Translations under genes and position numbers: made by a program
The notes under the pieces: generated by a model
What the model was told of the DNA's origin: nothing
Database searches by the model: none
What the model saw: only the letters and a program-made list of their open reading frames with translations
Shown here: piece after piece, positions 22,801-33,781 of the stretch
How positions within the stretch are numbered: position 1 is the stretch's first letter
How the letters are laid out: every line of letters begins with the position of its first letter
NCBI GenBank assembly: GCA_026018925.1
Contig: JAKSZU010000009.1
Coordinates: 68,126,949-68,190,948 of the forward strand
Source of the DNA: Tupaia tana
Lineage: Eukaryota > Chordata > Mammalia > Scandentia > Tupaiidae
Direction of reading: 5' to 3'
DNA: 64,000 bases

Positions 22801-23075
22801 AATAAATAAATGGAGCTGAGGAAGGCCAGGGAGGAGGCTGCTCTTATGTATGTGTGCCTAATAACAAGAACTGTTGCAAGGTTCTGCCAGAATCATAGCT
22901 TTTTATAAAAGCCAGTGCAATCTTACACAAGAAATACCTCTGCGAGGACATATACCAGAAACTGCCTGTCCAACTTTGAACTGATGCCACCCTTGTTATT
23001 GATCCTAGTAGTCAAGTATAACTATTCCACAATGATTTATGTAATTCCACTTCATTTTTCTTCTAAAAAATCCCT
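19857..23075. other. 3.2 kb without gene or recent repeat
   Basis: AT-rich sequence. I see only a (CA)n at 20837-20854 and, at 21745-22400, text that could be an old LTR ('cagtcaggagtcagaaacca ... aagttaaatataaagaattatt'), which I cannot name. No plausible exon. Notable for lacking SINEs while flanks have one per few hundred bases. Confidence 0.5.
20837..20854. repeat. (CA)n microsatellite
   Basis: About 9 CA units. Confidence 0.9.
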
Positions 23076-23259
23076 TGTTGAGCCAGCTGGCGGCATGGTA
23101 TTTAAGGTGGCTGGATCCCACATGACCAACTCTGCGGTTCAAGTCTCAGACCCAGCAGCTTGAAAATCATGCTGGACGCATGTGTGTGTGTGCCCAAAAT
23201 CCTCCTGACAGGAGAATGGAGAAGGGATTGTGACATAGTCATCTCTCCTGAGGGGTGAT

Positions 23260-23369
23260 TTCCTTTTTCTTTTCTCTTTTCTTTTTTTTTTTTCTTTTTT
23301 TCTTTCCTCTTCTCTTTTCTTTTCTTTTTTTTTTTTTCCTTTTCTCTTTTCTTTCCTTTCTTTTCTTTT
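23260..23369. repeat. Polypyrimidine tract, about 110 nt
   Basis: Only C and T on the plus strand, mainly (CTTTT)n and (CCTTTT). The tail of the nested SINE fused with the pyrimidine block of its host. Confidence 0.95.
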
Positions 23370-23590
23370 TTGTCATAGGGCATGTGTGCTCACAGGTAAG
23401 GAAAGAGACAGTGAGAGGGAAAGTGAGAAATCACTGCCCAGAGGGGTGGCTGTGCCATGATCCCTTCTCCACTCTCTTCCTGGGATTTTGGGCATGCGCA
23501 CATGTGCCCAGCATATTTCAAGTCTCCAGGTCTAGGACTTGAACTGCTATGTGGGAGTCTAGAGGCATAAACACTACACAACTTGTTGGC
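23265..23590 (-). mobile_element. SINE family A nested in a plus-strand SINE, with a long CT tail
   Basis: Minus copy: about 105 bp of T/C tail, TTTTGTCATAGGGCATGTGTGCTC, GA block, head ending CTTGTTGGC. TSD of about 18 bp with the host SINE. Confidence 0.9.
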
Positions 23591-23688
23591 CCTGAGGAGT
23601 AATTTCTTACTTTCTCTGTGTCTCTCTTCTCAGTGAGAGAGTGCATGTGCCTTGTGGCAAAACTTTAAAGTAAACAAACAAACAAAAT

Positions 23689-24345
23689 CCGTGCCTAGCC
23701 TTCCTGAATATGTTTGTAGTTTATTGTGGCAAGTATATGCTGCATGGCAGTGCTCATTCCTGAGGAATTTTTTTTTCTTTTAGAGAGTCTCTCTGTTATC
23801 TAGAGGTTGACATACCATTGCTCTAGTTGACCTTGTAGTGTTACAGTCTGCTAGCTAAAACAGTTGACTACATAGACTCTAAGTGCAAAGCACTCTATAA
23901 TCATACATTTTGGAGTTTTGTGGCTCTGAATGATATTTTAACATAGAATGATATGGCGTCTTTATAAAGTGACAACTTCTCAAGTTTGAATTTCATGTTA
24001 CAGAATTCTATTTCCTTCCATGTTTCTGACTAGGGTAAACTATGAGGAGTTTCTTAGGTGAACATTGAAGGGGAAAAGATGGACAAAAGCCATCTGATAG
24101 CACACACAGGTGCTGATCTTCTGACTTGATGTGGTACAACAGCTGGACTTGCAGTTGTTTACCCTTGCCCCACGATCTTTTTTCAGTTTCTTTAATTATT
24201 TGGCCAGTAGTATATGAGTTAACATCTGTGATAAAAGGCTCCAGGTTCTACAACAGATGCTCAATACCAAGGTCAAAAGTAACAAGAATGAACAGGATTT
24301 TGGTCCATCTTTTTCATATTCATTCCATTAAAAAACTTACATGTT
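23689..24345. other. No gene or repeat recognised
   Basis: Apart from a short (CAAA)n at the SINE end near 23675, ordinary single-copy-looking sequence. Confidence 0.5.
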
Positions 24346-24603
24346 GGGACCAGCAGTTAGCATAATGGCTATGTCGCTGGACTCCCATGTAGTAGACCAC
24401 GGTTCGCATCCCGGACCCGGTGGCTTAAAACTCACACTGGGCGCGTGTGCGTGCATGCCCAAGATCCCGAGAGGAGAATGGAGGAGAAGGGATTGCGGCG
24501 TGGCCATCCCCCTGGGGGGTGATTTCTCGCTTTCTGTCTCTCTGTCTCTCTCTGTCTTTCTGGCAAGCGCATGTGCCCTATAGCAAAAACCTCTCAAAAA
24601 AAA
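24346..24603 (+). mobile_element. SINE family A, young
   Basis: GGGACCAGCAGTTAGCATAATGG head, intact body, CCCTATAGCAAAAACCTCTC end, short A-tail. TSD AAAAACTTACATGTT (24331-24345) versus AAAAATTTACATGTT (about 24601-24615). Confidence 0.95.
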
Positions 24604-24785
24604 AATTTACATGTTAAAGTTGAATGTCCTGACAAAAATATTTATGAATTGATTAGGTGGATAGTATATGGTATTTGTGACAACATAAAAATAGCCTCAA
24701 AATAGTATAAGAATATCTGTTATCTTCTTTCTGCACAGTACTGCATTCTCTTGCTTTTAAAAATAATCCTCAAGGAATGTCTTAA

Positions 24786-25795
24786 ATGAAACATTTTTTT
24801 CACTTTTTTAATTTTAATTTTTATATAAATTCAATCATATTATTTAGCTTACAAAGTGAACATTTCAGTATGTGTGTGAACATTTCTCCCAGTCCAGTTG
24901 ATCAGAGTATCTTCCACCAATAACACCACACCTCCCCATCCCGTCAATGCTCTCTCGCCATATCCCTCTTCCAAATGTCCTTCCTTAGGTCCCTCTTCTC
25001 CACACACTCCACTTCTGGCACTAACCCCCATCTCTTGTGTTTGTACCACCTTAGGTCAATCAGTTTCAGTTATAGAGTGCAGACCCTCGGTATATATTAA
25101 GTGGGGACATACAGTGTCTTTCCTTCATAACCTGGCTTGCTTCACTCAGCAGTAAATCTTCCATATTCTTCCACTTTTTGTCAAAAGCCAGGGTTTTGTT
25201 GTTTTTTATGGCTGAATAGTATTCCATAGAGTATATGTGCCACAGTTTTTCAATCCATTCATCCGTAAGGGGGCATTTGGGTTGGTTCCATATCTTAGCA
25301 ATCGTGAATAATGCCGCAATAAACATCGATGTGGAAGCACTTTTCCAATTAAGAATTCTTCTGTCCTTTGGGTAGATACCGAGGAGTGGGATTGCTGGGT
25401 CATATGGTAGTTCTATTTGTAGATTTTTGAGGAATCTCCAAATTGTTCTCCACAGTGGTTGGACCAATTTACATTCCCACCAGCAGTATAAAAGAGTTCC
25501 CCTTTCACCACACCCCCGCCAACACTTATCATTTTTTTTTTTTTTAATGTTAGACATTCTCACCTGGGTTAGGTGATATCTCAATGTTGTTTTGATCTGC
25601 ATTTCCCTTACAATGAGGGATGTGGAGCATTTTTTCATATGCCTTTTGGCTATTCGTATGTCATCTTTAGAGAGTGTTTTTTTCAACTCCTTCTCCCATC
25701 TTTTAATAGGGTTGATCATCTTTTTTCCAAACAGCACCTTGAGTTCCTTGTGTATTCTGCTTATCAGACCCTTATCTGATGCATATTTTCTAAAG
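24786..25795 (-). mobile_element. L1 retrotransposon, 5'-truncated, about 1 kb
   Basis: Antisense L1 with a T-rich left end (tail), 3' UTR at about 24800-25065 (pyrimidine-rich on the plus strand) and the last part of ORF2 to about 25795. The best preserved L1 coding frame in the window, so probably a younger insertion. Confidence 0.9.
25066..25737 (-). pseudogene. L1 ORF2 C-terminal fragment, 223 codons open
   Basis: Contains KRWEKELKKTLSKDDIRIA, the Cys-rich motif (C72, C76, position 84, C89 of this frame), QPLWRTIWRFLK, PAIPLLGIYPKD, MFIAALFTIAKIWNQPKCP, HIYSMEYYSAIKNN and MSPLNIY. In L1 ORF2p the C-X3-C-X7-H-X4-C motif carries a histidine at position 84; here it is tyrosine (TAC). RT and endonuclease are absent, so it cannot act alone. 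Confidence 0.92.
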
Positions 25796-26099
25796 TGAAA
25801 ATTTGAAGCTTAAATCACTTTTCTCTGAAAGGTTACTATAAGGCAGGTCCTTCTTTTGGAGCTTGAGTTGTTCAAATGTATAACTAAATTCTTATTAAAT
25901 TCCTATCATTTATGGCACTAGTATTAAATAGGGGTGACTAGATAACTAGGGACTTCTCTACTTCATCATATTGTACATTCTAGAGGTCAGTGATACAACT
26001 TTTGAACCAAAAACTGCTATCATAATCCAGAACTTCACTTTTTTCCTGCCTCAGCTTAGGGGAATGTTTTTTATTTATTCATTTAATTTATTTTTAAAT
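25796..26099. other. No gene or repeat recognised
   Basis: AT-rich spacer. Confidence 0.5.
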
Positions 26100-26144
26100 T
26101 TTTTTTTGAGAGAGATTTTTGATATAGGGTGTGTGTGATCGTTG

Positions 26145-26177
<33 letters not shown>

Positions 26178-26340
26178 TGAGAAATCACCCCCCAGGGGGA
26201 ACGGCCATACCATAATACCTTCTCCTCCATGAATGTGCCGTACATGCATCTGGCTTGAGGTTCAAGCCACTGGATGGACTAGAATCGTACTCAACTCTGT
26301 GGGAGTCCAGCAACATAACCATTATGCTACCTGCTCATCC
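26100..26340 (-). mobile_element. SINE family A
   Basis: Minus copy: GATTTTTGATATAGGGTGTGTG, (GA)n at 26146-26175, AAATCACCCCCCAGGGGG, a body deletion (no CTCGGGATCTTGGGC), head ending CTACCTGCTCATCC. Confidence 0.85.
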
Positions 26341-26344
26341 TCAT

Positions 26345-26500
26345 TTTTAATTATTTCAACAGCATTTATTTAGTCTTTACACTGTTCCAGGAGGTCTACA
26401 CACTTAGGGCAGAAAGGGTATGAGACACAGTTCCTGCTCTCATGAAGCTTCGATTCTCATGAGAAACAGACAGCAATCAACATATAAATAGATCATTGTT
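26345..26500 (+). mobile_element. L2 3' end fragment
   Basis: 'agcatttatttagtctttacactgttccagg ... acagttcctgctctcatgaagcttcgattctcatgagaaacagacag' is the conserved L2 3' region. Confidence 0.75.
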
Positions 26501-26533
26501 TAAAGGGGCAATGGCTATTAAGAAAAAGGGTCA

Positions 26534-26786
26534 GGGGGTCAGCAGATGGTGTAGTGGTTACTTTGCTGGACTCCCACATGGCTGACTGTGGTTCAAATCC
26601 CAGACCCAGTGACTTTAAAACTATGCTGGGCACCTCTGCATGCATGCCTGAGATCCTGGAAGAAGAATGGAGGAGAAGGGATTGCAGCATGGCCATCCCC
26701 TCCATCAAGGGGTAATTTCTCACTGTCTCTCTCTCGCGTGCACTCGTGCGAGTGCACGTAACCCAAGGGGGGAAAAAAAACTGAAA
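26534..26786 (+). mobile_element. SINE family A
   Basis: GGGGGTCAGCAGATGGTGTAGTGG head, body GAGATCCTGGAAGAAGAATGG, end lost CTATAGC (ACCCAAGG) plus A-tail. TSD AAGAAAAAGGGTCAG / AAGAAAAGGAGTCAG. Confidence 0.85.
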
Positions 26787-26805
26787 AAAAGAAAAGGAGT
26801 CAGTC

Positions 26806-27062
26806 AATGGCTAGCTAGTTAAAGCAGCTAATCCTACATGGCTGACTATGTGGTTGAAATCCCAGACTTGGCTTGAGGATCACACCAGGTGCGTGTGCAA
26901 GTGCACCCAAAGTCTTGAGAGGAGTAGAAGGGATCGCAGTATAACCATTCCCTCCTTGGAGGGGTGATTTCTCAGTTTCTCACTCTCCCTCCTTCTGTGG
27001 GGAGCACACATGCCCTGTGGCAAAATTAAAAAAAAAAAAAAGAAAAAAGAAAAAAAAAAAGG
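26806..27062 (+). mobile_element. SINE family A, diverged, directly downstream
   Basis: TCAATGGCTAGCTAGTTAAAGC head, GTCTTGAGAGGAGTAGAAGG body, GCCCTGTGGCAAAATT end and long A/G tail (27029-27062). Head-to-tail with the preceding SINE. Confidence 0.8.
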
Positions 27063-27740
27063 AAGCTTATTGAGTGAACAGAGAGTGGCATCATCAATAG
27101 TGAGGCCTCTGGCTCCATGGCATAAGGACAAACACCCACTCTCCAGAGCTCAGCCAGGGCACAAAAATTGTTTATAACTCTGGATGAAGCAAAACAGGAG
27201 TAGGTCACTTTACTCTTTTTCATTTTTAGTAACAATCATTTCTACTTAATTTGGGGTTTTGAGTAAAATGAATTCACTAATAGAATTGTCTTGAAGTCAG
27301 ATATGGGAGTGGCAGGATGGTAAAAATCTCTCTATGAAGTCTGCCAGCTTCCATTCCAATGTGTCAGCCCTCACAACTTCAACTCTGTGGATTTCTCTTC
27401 TTCCTGTGTCTATGAAAAGTGTACTATGAGCATTTTTTTCCCACATAAAATGATACCATCTCTGGAATCAGGCAGTAACTTCTAATGTGCTTTACATTGT
27501 TCTTTGCACATTTGCTTTCTGCAACCAAAATTTTAAGACCAAGGTAATGCAGGTCAGGAGATCAAAGGTGAAGGGTCACACATTACTAAAAAGTAATCAA
27601 AAAGGACAAGCTGCATCGTGAATTCTTATCAGTTTTCCAAAAGCGCCTCTCTTTTGGTAAACTTGGGCATCTCAGCAGGCATTCTAATATTTTTGGTAAA
27701 AATATTTTACATGACTATTATTATTGCTCCCATGATCGTT
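27063..27740. other. No gene or repeat recognised
   Basis: Ordinary AT-rich sequence without a long frame. Confidence 0.5.
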
Positions 27741-27754
27741 TTCCGGCTTGTTTT

Positions 27755-28015
27755 TTTTTTTTTTAAGAGGTTTTTGCTATAGGGCGCGTGCGCTCGCCAG
27801 ACAAACAGAGAGAGACAGAGAGACAGAAAGTGAGAAAACACCCCCCAGGGGGGATGGCCACACCGCAATCCCTTCTCCTCTGTTCTTCTCTCAGGATCTT
27901 GGGCACGCACGCACACGCGCCCGGTGTGAGTTTTAAGCCACCGGATCCGGGACGCGAACCACTGTCGACCACATGGAAGTCCAGCGACATAGCCATTACG
28001 CTAACTGTTGGTCCC
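27755..28015 (-). mobile_element. SINE family A, young
   Basis: Minus copy: poly(T), GGTTTTTGCTATAGGGCGCGTG, CACCGCAATCCCTTCTC, head ending GTTGGTCCC. Perfect TSD TTCCGGCTTGTTTTT (27741 and 28016). Confidence 0.95.
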
Positions 28016-28194
28016 TTCCGGCTTGTTTTTGACAGCCCTTTCTCCTCTGTGCATCACAGCCTCCTCCTCCATGATAATTTTTTTAACAGGTGTCTCCAAA
28101 GAATGAGTTCTATATGTAAGTTACATCATCTCTTTGCTGACACAGTCTTAGAACTATATTTTATTGTCTTTTTTTCATTTAGTTTTTAGAAATT

Positions 28195-28400
28195 TTTTTC
28201 TTCTGTGAGAGAGACTGAGAGAGAATGAGAGGGACAATCACCCCCAACTGTATCCTCATCCCACGATTCACCCCAGCCTCAGCCAGCCTGAATAATGCAA
28301 CCAAAGCTATGCACCCAGTGTGATAAGGAAGACCTCAAGGGGTTAACATAGGATGAGAACATGATATGTGAACCTGTAACCTTCCCATGTGGGTCCAGCA
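28195..28400 (-). mobile_element. SINE family B
   Basis: Minus copy: TTTTTTCTTCTGTGAGAGAG, CAGCCTCAGCCAGCCTGAAT, GCACCCAGTGTGATAAGGAA, ending CATGTGGGTCCAGCAC. Matches the reverse of copies at 53045 and 59163 and the same-strand copy at 52218. Confidence 0.65.
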
Positions 28401-28478
28401 CATATATATATACATATATATATATGTCCGTGTGCGTGTGTGTGTATATACATATATGTGTATACATATATGTGTATA
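28401..28478. repeat. (TA)n/(TG)n microsatellite
   Basis: Alternating purine-pyrimidine DNA (TATATA, GTGTGCGTGTGTG, TACATATATG) between two minus-strand SINEs. Z-DNA-type composition. Confidence 0.9.
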
Positions 28479-28481
28479 TAT

Positions 28482-28593
28482 GTATTGCTATAGGGCACAT
28501 GTGCAGAGAAAGACAGGGAGGGGTGAGTGAGAAATTATCCCTTAGGGGGAATAGTCACACTGCAACCACTTCTTCTCTTTGGATTTTGGACAT

Positions 28594-28627
<34 letters not shown>

Positions 28628-28720
28628 GGTGTGATTTTCAAGTTACTGGGTCCAGAACTTGAACCTCGAAGTTAGTTATGTGGACCCAGCCATCTTAACC
28701 TCCACACCACCTACTGGCCC
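28482..28720 (-). mobile_element. SINE family A
   Basis: Minus copy: TATTGCTATAGGGCACATGTG, GA block, an internal (CA)n at 28596-28624 in the TGCACGCACAC position, head ending CTACTGGCCCC. Confidence 0.85.
28596..28624. repeat. (CA)n microsatellite inside SINE
   Basis: Expansion of the SINE's own GCACGCACAC segment. Confidence 0.95.
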
Positions 28721-28729
28721 CAACCTTAG

Positions 28730-30403
28730 AACCGTATTTTAATATTGCAGCCCTTTAAACTTACATAATTCCAATGCACTTTATAGTAGATGCTGTTCTA
28801 TATAATCAGTTGTCTACTGTTGTCATCCATGTTAAGAAAATCAATGCTGGTAGCATTTTGGAAAACTGACCAGAAATATTTTAGAAAGAGCAAGGAAGAA
28901 ATAAATTGTTAGGCATTTTTGTTTGTTTCTGTGAACTCATTCTGACTTTTGTTGGTGGTGTTACTTTTGTTGTTTCTCAAATTGAAAGCCATGCTCTCCA
29001 ATTTCTAAAAGAAAAATCACTATTTCATTACACAAGAGACTTAAACAGCATAATGTGGCAAAAGGTCAATGAGCATAGTATATTTTTAGCTTCTGTTTTG
29101 GAGCTCTTAAGGAATCCTTGTAAAATGTATCACTGATCATGAAATAGGATCCAACAGTGGTCTGTACAGCATATAGAACTCAGGGGCATTTTTTAATTTC
29201 TTTGAAGAGTTGGAGGACAGTTACAAAGAAAGCCCTCACATTTTAAAATAGTCCAAACATGATTCTTTTAAGACTTGGAAATATTAGAGTCTAAAAGGGT
29301 CTTTCTGATTCCCATCACATTTTTGGAGAAAGTATCCATATTATTGAAGTGGCAATCCACTAGAAATAATGTATTGTAGTGAGTTATTCTGCATAGTCCT
29401 GGGAAATTTTTTTAAGAGTTCCCTTTCTCTTTTTCCCATATTTTAAAGTCACAGAGTGGTATTTTTCTACGTGAGTGATACATGTACCATTATGTGATTT
29501 TAAGTTCACTGGTAAATATCTTTGTTATGCACAAGGATGCACAGTTCAGATGCCCCTTCTGGAAGGATGGTTCATCTGGCTGTGAGGTATGTGGTTAGCT
29601 GACAACCTTTAACTATTAGAGCCTTTTGGGAAGCCTCAGGTTTTGAGTCAAAGTCATAAATTTCTTGATGAGTCTCCTAACTCATCAAGACTAGGGAAGT
29701 CTTTTTTTTTTTTTTTTTTTCCCATTGTGGGTCCCCTCTAATGACAATGCTTCCTAGAAAGCATTAGCATAACTAATAACGCACACACAAAAAAGTAGGT
29801 GGGAAAGATGGGATTTGGGGAAAGAATGCCTTAGAATGATATTGGCAATGATAACTCTGTTTAGTTGTTGGTAGAATATAGACAGCTGCTGGTAGAATGT
29901 GAAATATTACTGTTAAAACTTTCACCAATAGCACCAAAAAGTGAACAAAAAATTTTCTGATGGAGAGAATTACATTGGCCTTTCAGACATAGGACAAATG
30001 GACAGGCTTTACAACAGAACCTCCCACTGGGATGATGTTGTCAATTTTGCATCATAATTTGATGTTTTATCTGCCCAATCTTGCTTCTTCCCATTTCCTT
30101 GGTGTTACTCAGCAATAAACATTTCACACTCCTACCCGTGTACCAGCATTTCCTTTCCAGAAATCTCAGTCAGCACACTACCCACAAGTTCAAAAGTTTG
30201 TTAAGAACAATTGACCAATTGACTGCTTTGGTTAATGATACCATCTTACATACTATAGGAAGATTCCATATAGTGAAGATTTCGATGGAAACAAAATATT
30301 TTAATGATCTTCTATGATGGTTGAGAAGACACTGAAATATCTACAAAAAGCAATTGTCCTATCATCCTAAGAGTGTTTGAGATGATGCTCCAGTGCTTCT
30401 CAT
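28730..30403. other. 1.7 kb without gene or SINE
   Basis: AT-rich. Holds a perfect 10-bp hairpin at 29664-29689 and a T-run at 29701-29720. No convincing exon or repeat. Confidence 0.5.
29664..29689. other. Perfect inverted repeat, 10-bp arms, 6-nt loop
   Basis: CTTGATGAGT - CTCCTA - ACTCATCAAG, with a T-run 12 nt downstream. Could form a small hairpin. No associated gene is seen, so function is unproven. Confidence 0.85.
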
Positions 30404-30415
30404 CTGCTCGTTTTC

Positions 30416-30660
30416 CTTTTTCTTTTTCTTTTTTGGAGAGGTTTTTGCTATAGGGCACATGCACTCTCCAGAAAGACAGAGAGAGACAGAGAGACAGAAA
30501 ATGAGAAATCACCACCCGGGGGGGGGGGGGGCAGATGGCCATGCCACAATCCCTTCTTGGGCATGCACACATGCACACCCCACTCCAGGTCCAGGACTTG
30601 AACCGAAGTCAACTACATGGGAGTCTAGCGACATAGCCATTACCCAACTGCTGGTCCCCC
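30416..30660 (-). mobile_element. SINE family A with poly(G) and body deletion
   Basis: Minus copy: GGTTTTTGCTATAGGGCACATG, 14-nt G run at 30518-30531, and loss of CTCCATTCTCCTCTCGGGAT (CCCTTCTTGGGC). Diverged TSD TGCTCGTTTTCC (30404-30415) versus TGCTAGTTTTCT (30661-30672). Confidence 0.9.
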
Positions 30661-31084
30661 TGCTAGTTTTCTAATCGTGTAACTCTTTTCTACAGACATG
30701 GAATAGAGAATGAGTATATTCGCATATATACAATATGCTGGGTAAAAATTGTGTTCATACCAGAATATATTTCAATTGATAATTCCTCTTTTGTTTTGGT
30801 AGAATTGTTATCTAGAAGCCATTGACATTAAGGTTAGTATGAAACAGCATTTTTTAAAGTGTGATCCATAGATCTGTGAGACATTTTCAGGGTATACAGA
30901 AAATCTAACTATTTTTAATAATAAATAATAAGGTATTTTTTTCAATGATTTGATACTTGCAGTGATTGTGTAAAAGCAATAGTGGTTAAAACTGCAAATA
31001 TGTATGAACTAGTGACACAAAACTATTCTAATAGGTCATGTACTTTTCATCATCATTCATTCACCGAAGAAAAAAATAGATTTA

Positions 31085-31162
31085 ACGGGTCATTGGAAAA
31101 TCATGATGCATTTTTACATAGAAAAACAGAAAATATGCCATGACTTTTCCAATGACCTAATA
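31085..31162. mobile_element. Mariner-like MITE, about 78 bp
   Basis: ACGGGTCATTGGAAAATCATGA at the left, CATGACTTTTCCAATGACC at the right: near-perfect inverted repeats of about 19 bp around CATAGAAAAACAGAAAA. Flanked by TA-containing ends (TTTA/TAAT). Confidence 0.85.
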
Positions 31163-31343
31163 TTTTACTGTTTATGGATGTTCTTGATAAAGCATTAACA
31201 ATTGTAAGTTTATTAAATCTTGACTATCGAATGTATAATCTTTTTTATTATTGTGTAATGAAATGGAAAGAATGCATAAAAATGCTTTATTCTGAAATAT
31301 ACAGCCCTTCTCATTAGTTTTGTTTTAGAAATACTCATAGAAT

Positions 31344-31614
31344 TGTTTTTTTGTTTCTTTGCTATAGGGCATGTGTCTTGCTGGAGGGGGAAAGATTGGA
31401 GAGAGAGAGAGAGAGAAAAAAAGAAAGAGAGAAAGAGAGGGAGAATGAGAAATCACCCCTTGGGGGGATGGCCACACCGCAATCTCTTCTCCATTCTCCT
31501 CTCAGGATTTCAGGCATGTGCATACACACGCCTGGTGTGTTTTTAAGTCCTGGGTCTAGGACAGTCAGCTATGTAAGATCCACCCACCTTAAACTCCATG
31601 CCATCCACCGGCCC
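31344..31614 (-). mobile_element. SINE family A, diverged
   Basis: Minus copy: TTTCTTTGCTATAGGGCATGTG, expanded (GAAA/GA)n 31396-31445, CACACCGCAATCTCTTCTCC, head ending CATCCACCGGCCC. Confidence 0.85.
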
Positions 31615-32114
31615 AAAAAATCATACAATTATTAATACAAATACTTGCTATGTAAACCCTTACTGGATTTTTACTGATATTTTCAAATAATTAATCTTTT
31701 TGAAATTTCTCTTTCAATGCTATTATGATAAATGTTAAATGTAACTCATATAAACAAAAGGTATTTGTAGTTCTCAATTATTTAGGGGATCACAAGACAA
31801 AACCGCCTAGGAGTTGATTAGTGAATGATCTCCTTTTCTCTAATTGTGATTTCTAGGTTACATAAGATACGGATATTCTTAGGAAAACACATAACATTAA
31901 AAACAGAACATTTGGTAAAAACAAAACAAAACAAAACAAAAACAATGCTACTAGAAAATGCAGTAATTATAACTTTGAAATTCACCTGGTGAAAGGTGAA
32001 AGAAAATGTAGTCTCTAAATATAAATAGTTGAACTGTACAAAGTTGTATGTTTTGAAATTTTTAGTTAATTAGCACCACTGTCAGCCACTTTAACATTTA
32101 ATTAACTTTGTTCC
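31615..32114. other. No gene recognised
   Basis: AT-rich; includes a (CAAAA)n at about 31918-31943. Confidence 0.5.
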
Positions 32115-32785
32115 CTTTTTATACCAAGATCGCAGAGTAGGAGATCACAGCTTTTCTTTCCTTTATGAAGAGCAACAATTTGGCAGCTATCCATGAACAA
32201 AAATAACTGGAAGAGCTCAGGAGTCCACTTAAGCTATAGCAATATGGTGAAAGAAAAAACCCTAGAAAAGGGGTAAGAAGAACATTTTCATTTTGTATCA
32301 CCTCATTCCCCAGGCTCAGCTCAGTGAGGGAACTTCCTGATTTATGAATCCTCTTCTCAGGGAAAAGCAGAGCAGGGAAAACAACCAGCTTCCTCAGACC
32401 TTGGGATACTGCCCAAATGGCCAGCTGCGGGTTGACCACACCCAGATTGCTAGGAAGATCAGCATAGCAGTGATGTCTGGGAACAGAAAGATGGCTGTTT
32501 ATCAGTATCAACCATGAAACAGGAGCCATCACAGTCCCCAGTGGCTTGCTCTGTATAGGACTTCAGCAGACTCATAGACTTATTTGGTGATGACTTCAAC
32601 AGCCTTAGAGGCCCCCTTCATCCCCAACAGCTTTAACCACTCTGGACCTGAACTCCATTGTGTTAACCAATCCCCAGAGGGCCTAGCAACTTTTTTTTTC
32701 TTTTTTTCATTCATTTATTTATTTTTACATTTTTCCACATTTACTTTACGTATCAAAAAAGTTTTGCTCAGACTCCATAGTTCTT

Positions 32786-33046
32786 TTTTTTTTTTCTTTT
32801 TTTGGAGAGGTTTTTGCTATAGGGCACATGCACTAGCCAGAAAGAGAGAGACAAGAGACAGAGAGACAGAAAGTGAGTAATCACCCCGACGGGGGGATGG
32901 CCACACTGCAATTCCTTCTCCTCGGGATCTTGGGCAAGCACGCACATGTGTCTGGCGTGAGTTTTAAGCCGCCGGGTCCGGGATTCGAACCGCAGTTGAC
33001 TTCATAGGAGTCCAGCGACATAGCCATTACATTAACTCCTGGTCCC
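32786..33046 (-). mobile_element. SINE family A
   Basis: Minus copy: GGTTTTTGCTATAGGGCACATG, CCCCGACGGGGGGATGG, CTTCTCCTCGGGATCTTGGG (part of the body lost), head ending CTCCTGGTCCC. TSD TCCATAGTTCTT at 32774 and 33051. Confidence 0.9.
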
Positions 33047-33106
33047 ATGTTCCATAGTTCTTGACAGTTAATAAACTACTTTCAAAATTTTGAAATACTG
33101 AATTTT

Positions 33107-33381
33107 TTTTTTTGAGAGGCTTTTTTGTTGTTGTTGTTGTTGCTATAGGGCACGTGCACTCGCCAGACAGACAGAGAGAGACAGAGAGACAGAAAGCAAG
33201 AAATCACCCTCCAGGGGGGATGGCCACGCCACAACCCCTTCTCCTCCATTCTCTTCTTGGGATCTTGGGCACGCACGCACATGCGCCTGGCGTGAGTTTT
33301 AAGCCACCGAGTCCGGGACGCAAACCGCGGTCGACTACATGGGAGTCCAGTGACATAGACATTACGCTAACTGTTGGTCCC
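33107..33381 (-). mobile_element. SINE family A with (GTT)n in its end
   Basis: Minus copy with TTTTTTGTTGTTGTTGTTG inserted before CTATAGGGCACG. Head ending CTGTTGGTCCC. Perfect 16-bp TSD TGAAATACTGAATTTT (33091-33106, 33382-33397). Confidence 0.95.
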
Positions 33382-33538
33382 TGAAATACTGAATTTTAAA
33401 GATAATGTTCAAAACATTTCTTATAATTTTGTATAATTTTGCTTGCAACTCTGTAACAACAGAGACAGTATGGTTTTACGTATTTTTGAGAAAATATTTA
33501 CATGTCAACTACTCAAATTATTGAAAAGCAAATGCCCT

Positions 33539-33781
33539 GGGACCAGCAGTTAGCGTAATGGCTATGTCGCTGGACTCCCACGTAGTCAACCGCGATTCGC
33601 GTCCCGGACCTGGTGACTTAAAACTCACGCCGGGCGCGTGTGTGTGCGTGCCCAAGATCCTGAGAGGAGAATGGAGGAGAAGGGATTGCAGTGTGGCCAT
33701 CCTCCCTGGGGGATGATTTCTCGCTTTCTGTCTCTCTGTCTGTCTGGCGAACGCATGAGCCCTATAGCAAAAAACTTCTTC

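Larger units (their letters stand above)
23076..23688 (+). mobile_element. SINE family A, split by an inverted SINE
   Basis: First part 23076-23264 (GAGCCAGCTGGCGGCATGG head to CTGAGGGGTGATTTCC). Second part 23591-23688 (CCTGAGGAGTAATTTCTTAC ... CTTGTGGCAAAACTTTAAAG). The duplicated CCTGAGGGGTGATTTCCT / CCTGAGGAGTAATTTCTT is the TSD of the element between. Confidence 0.9.
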
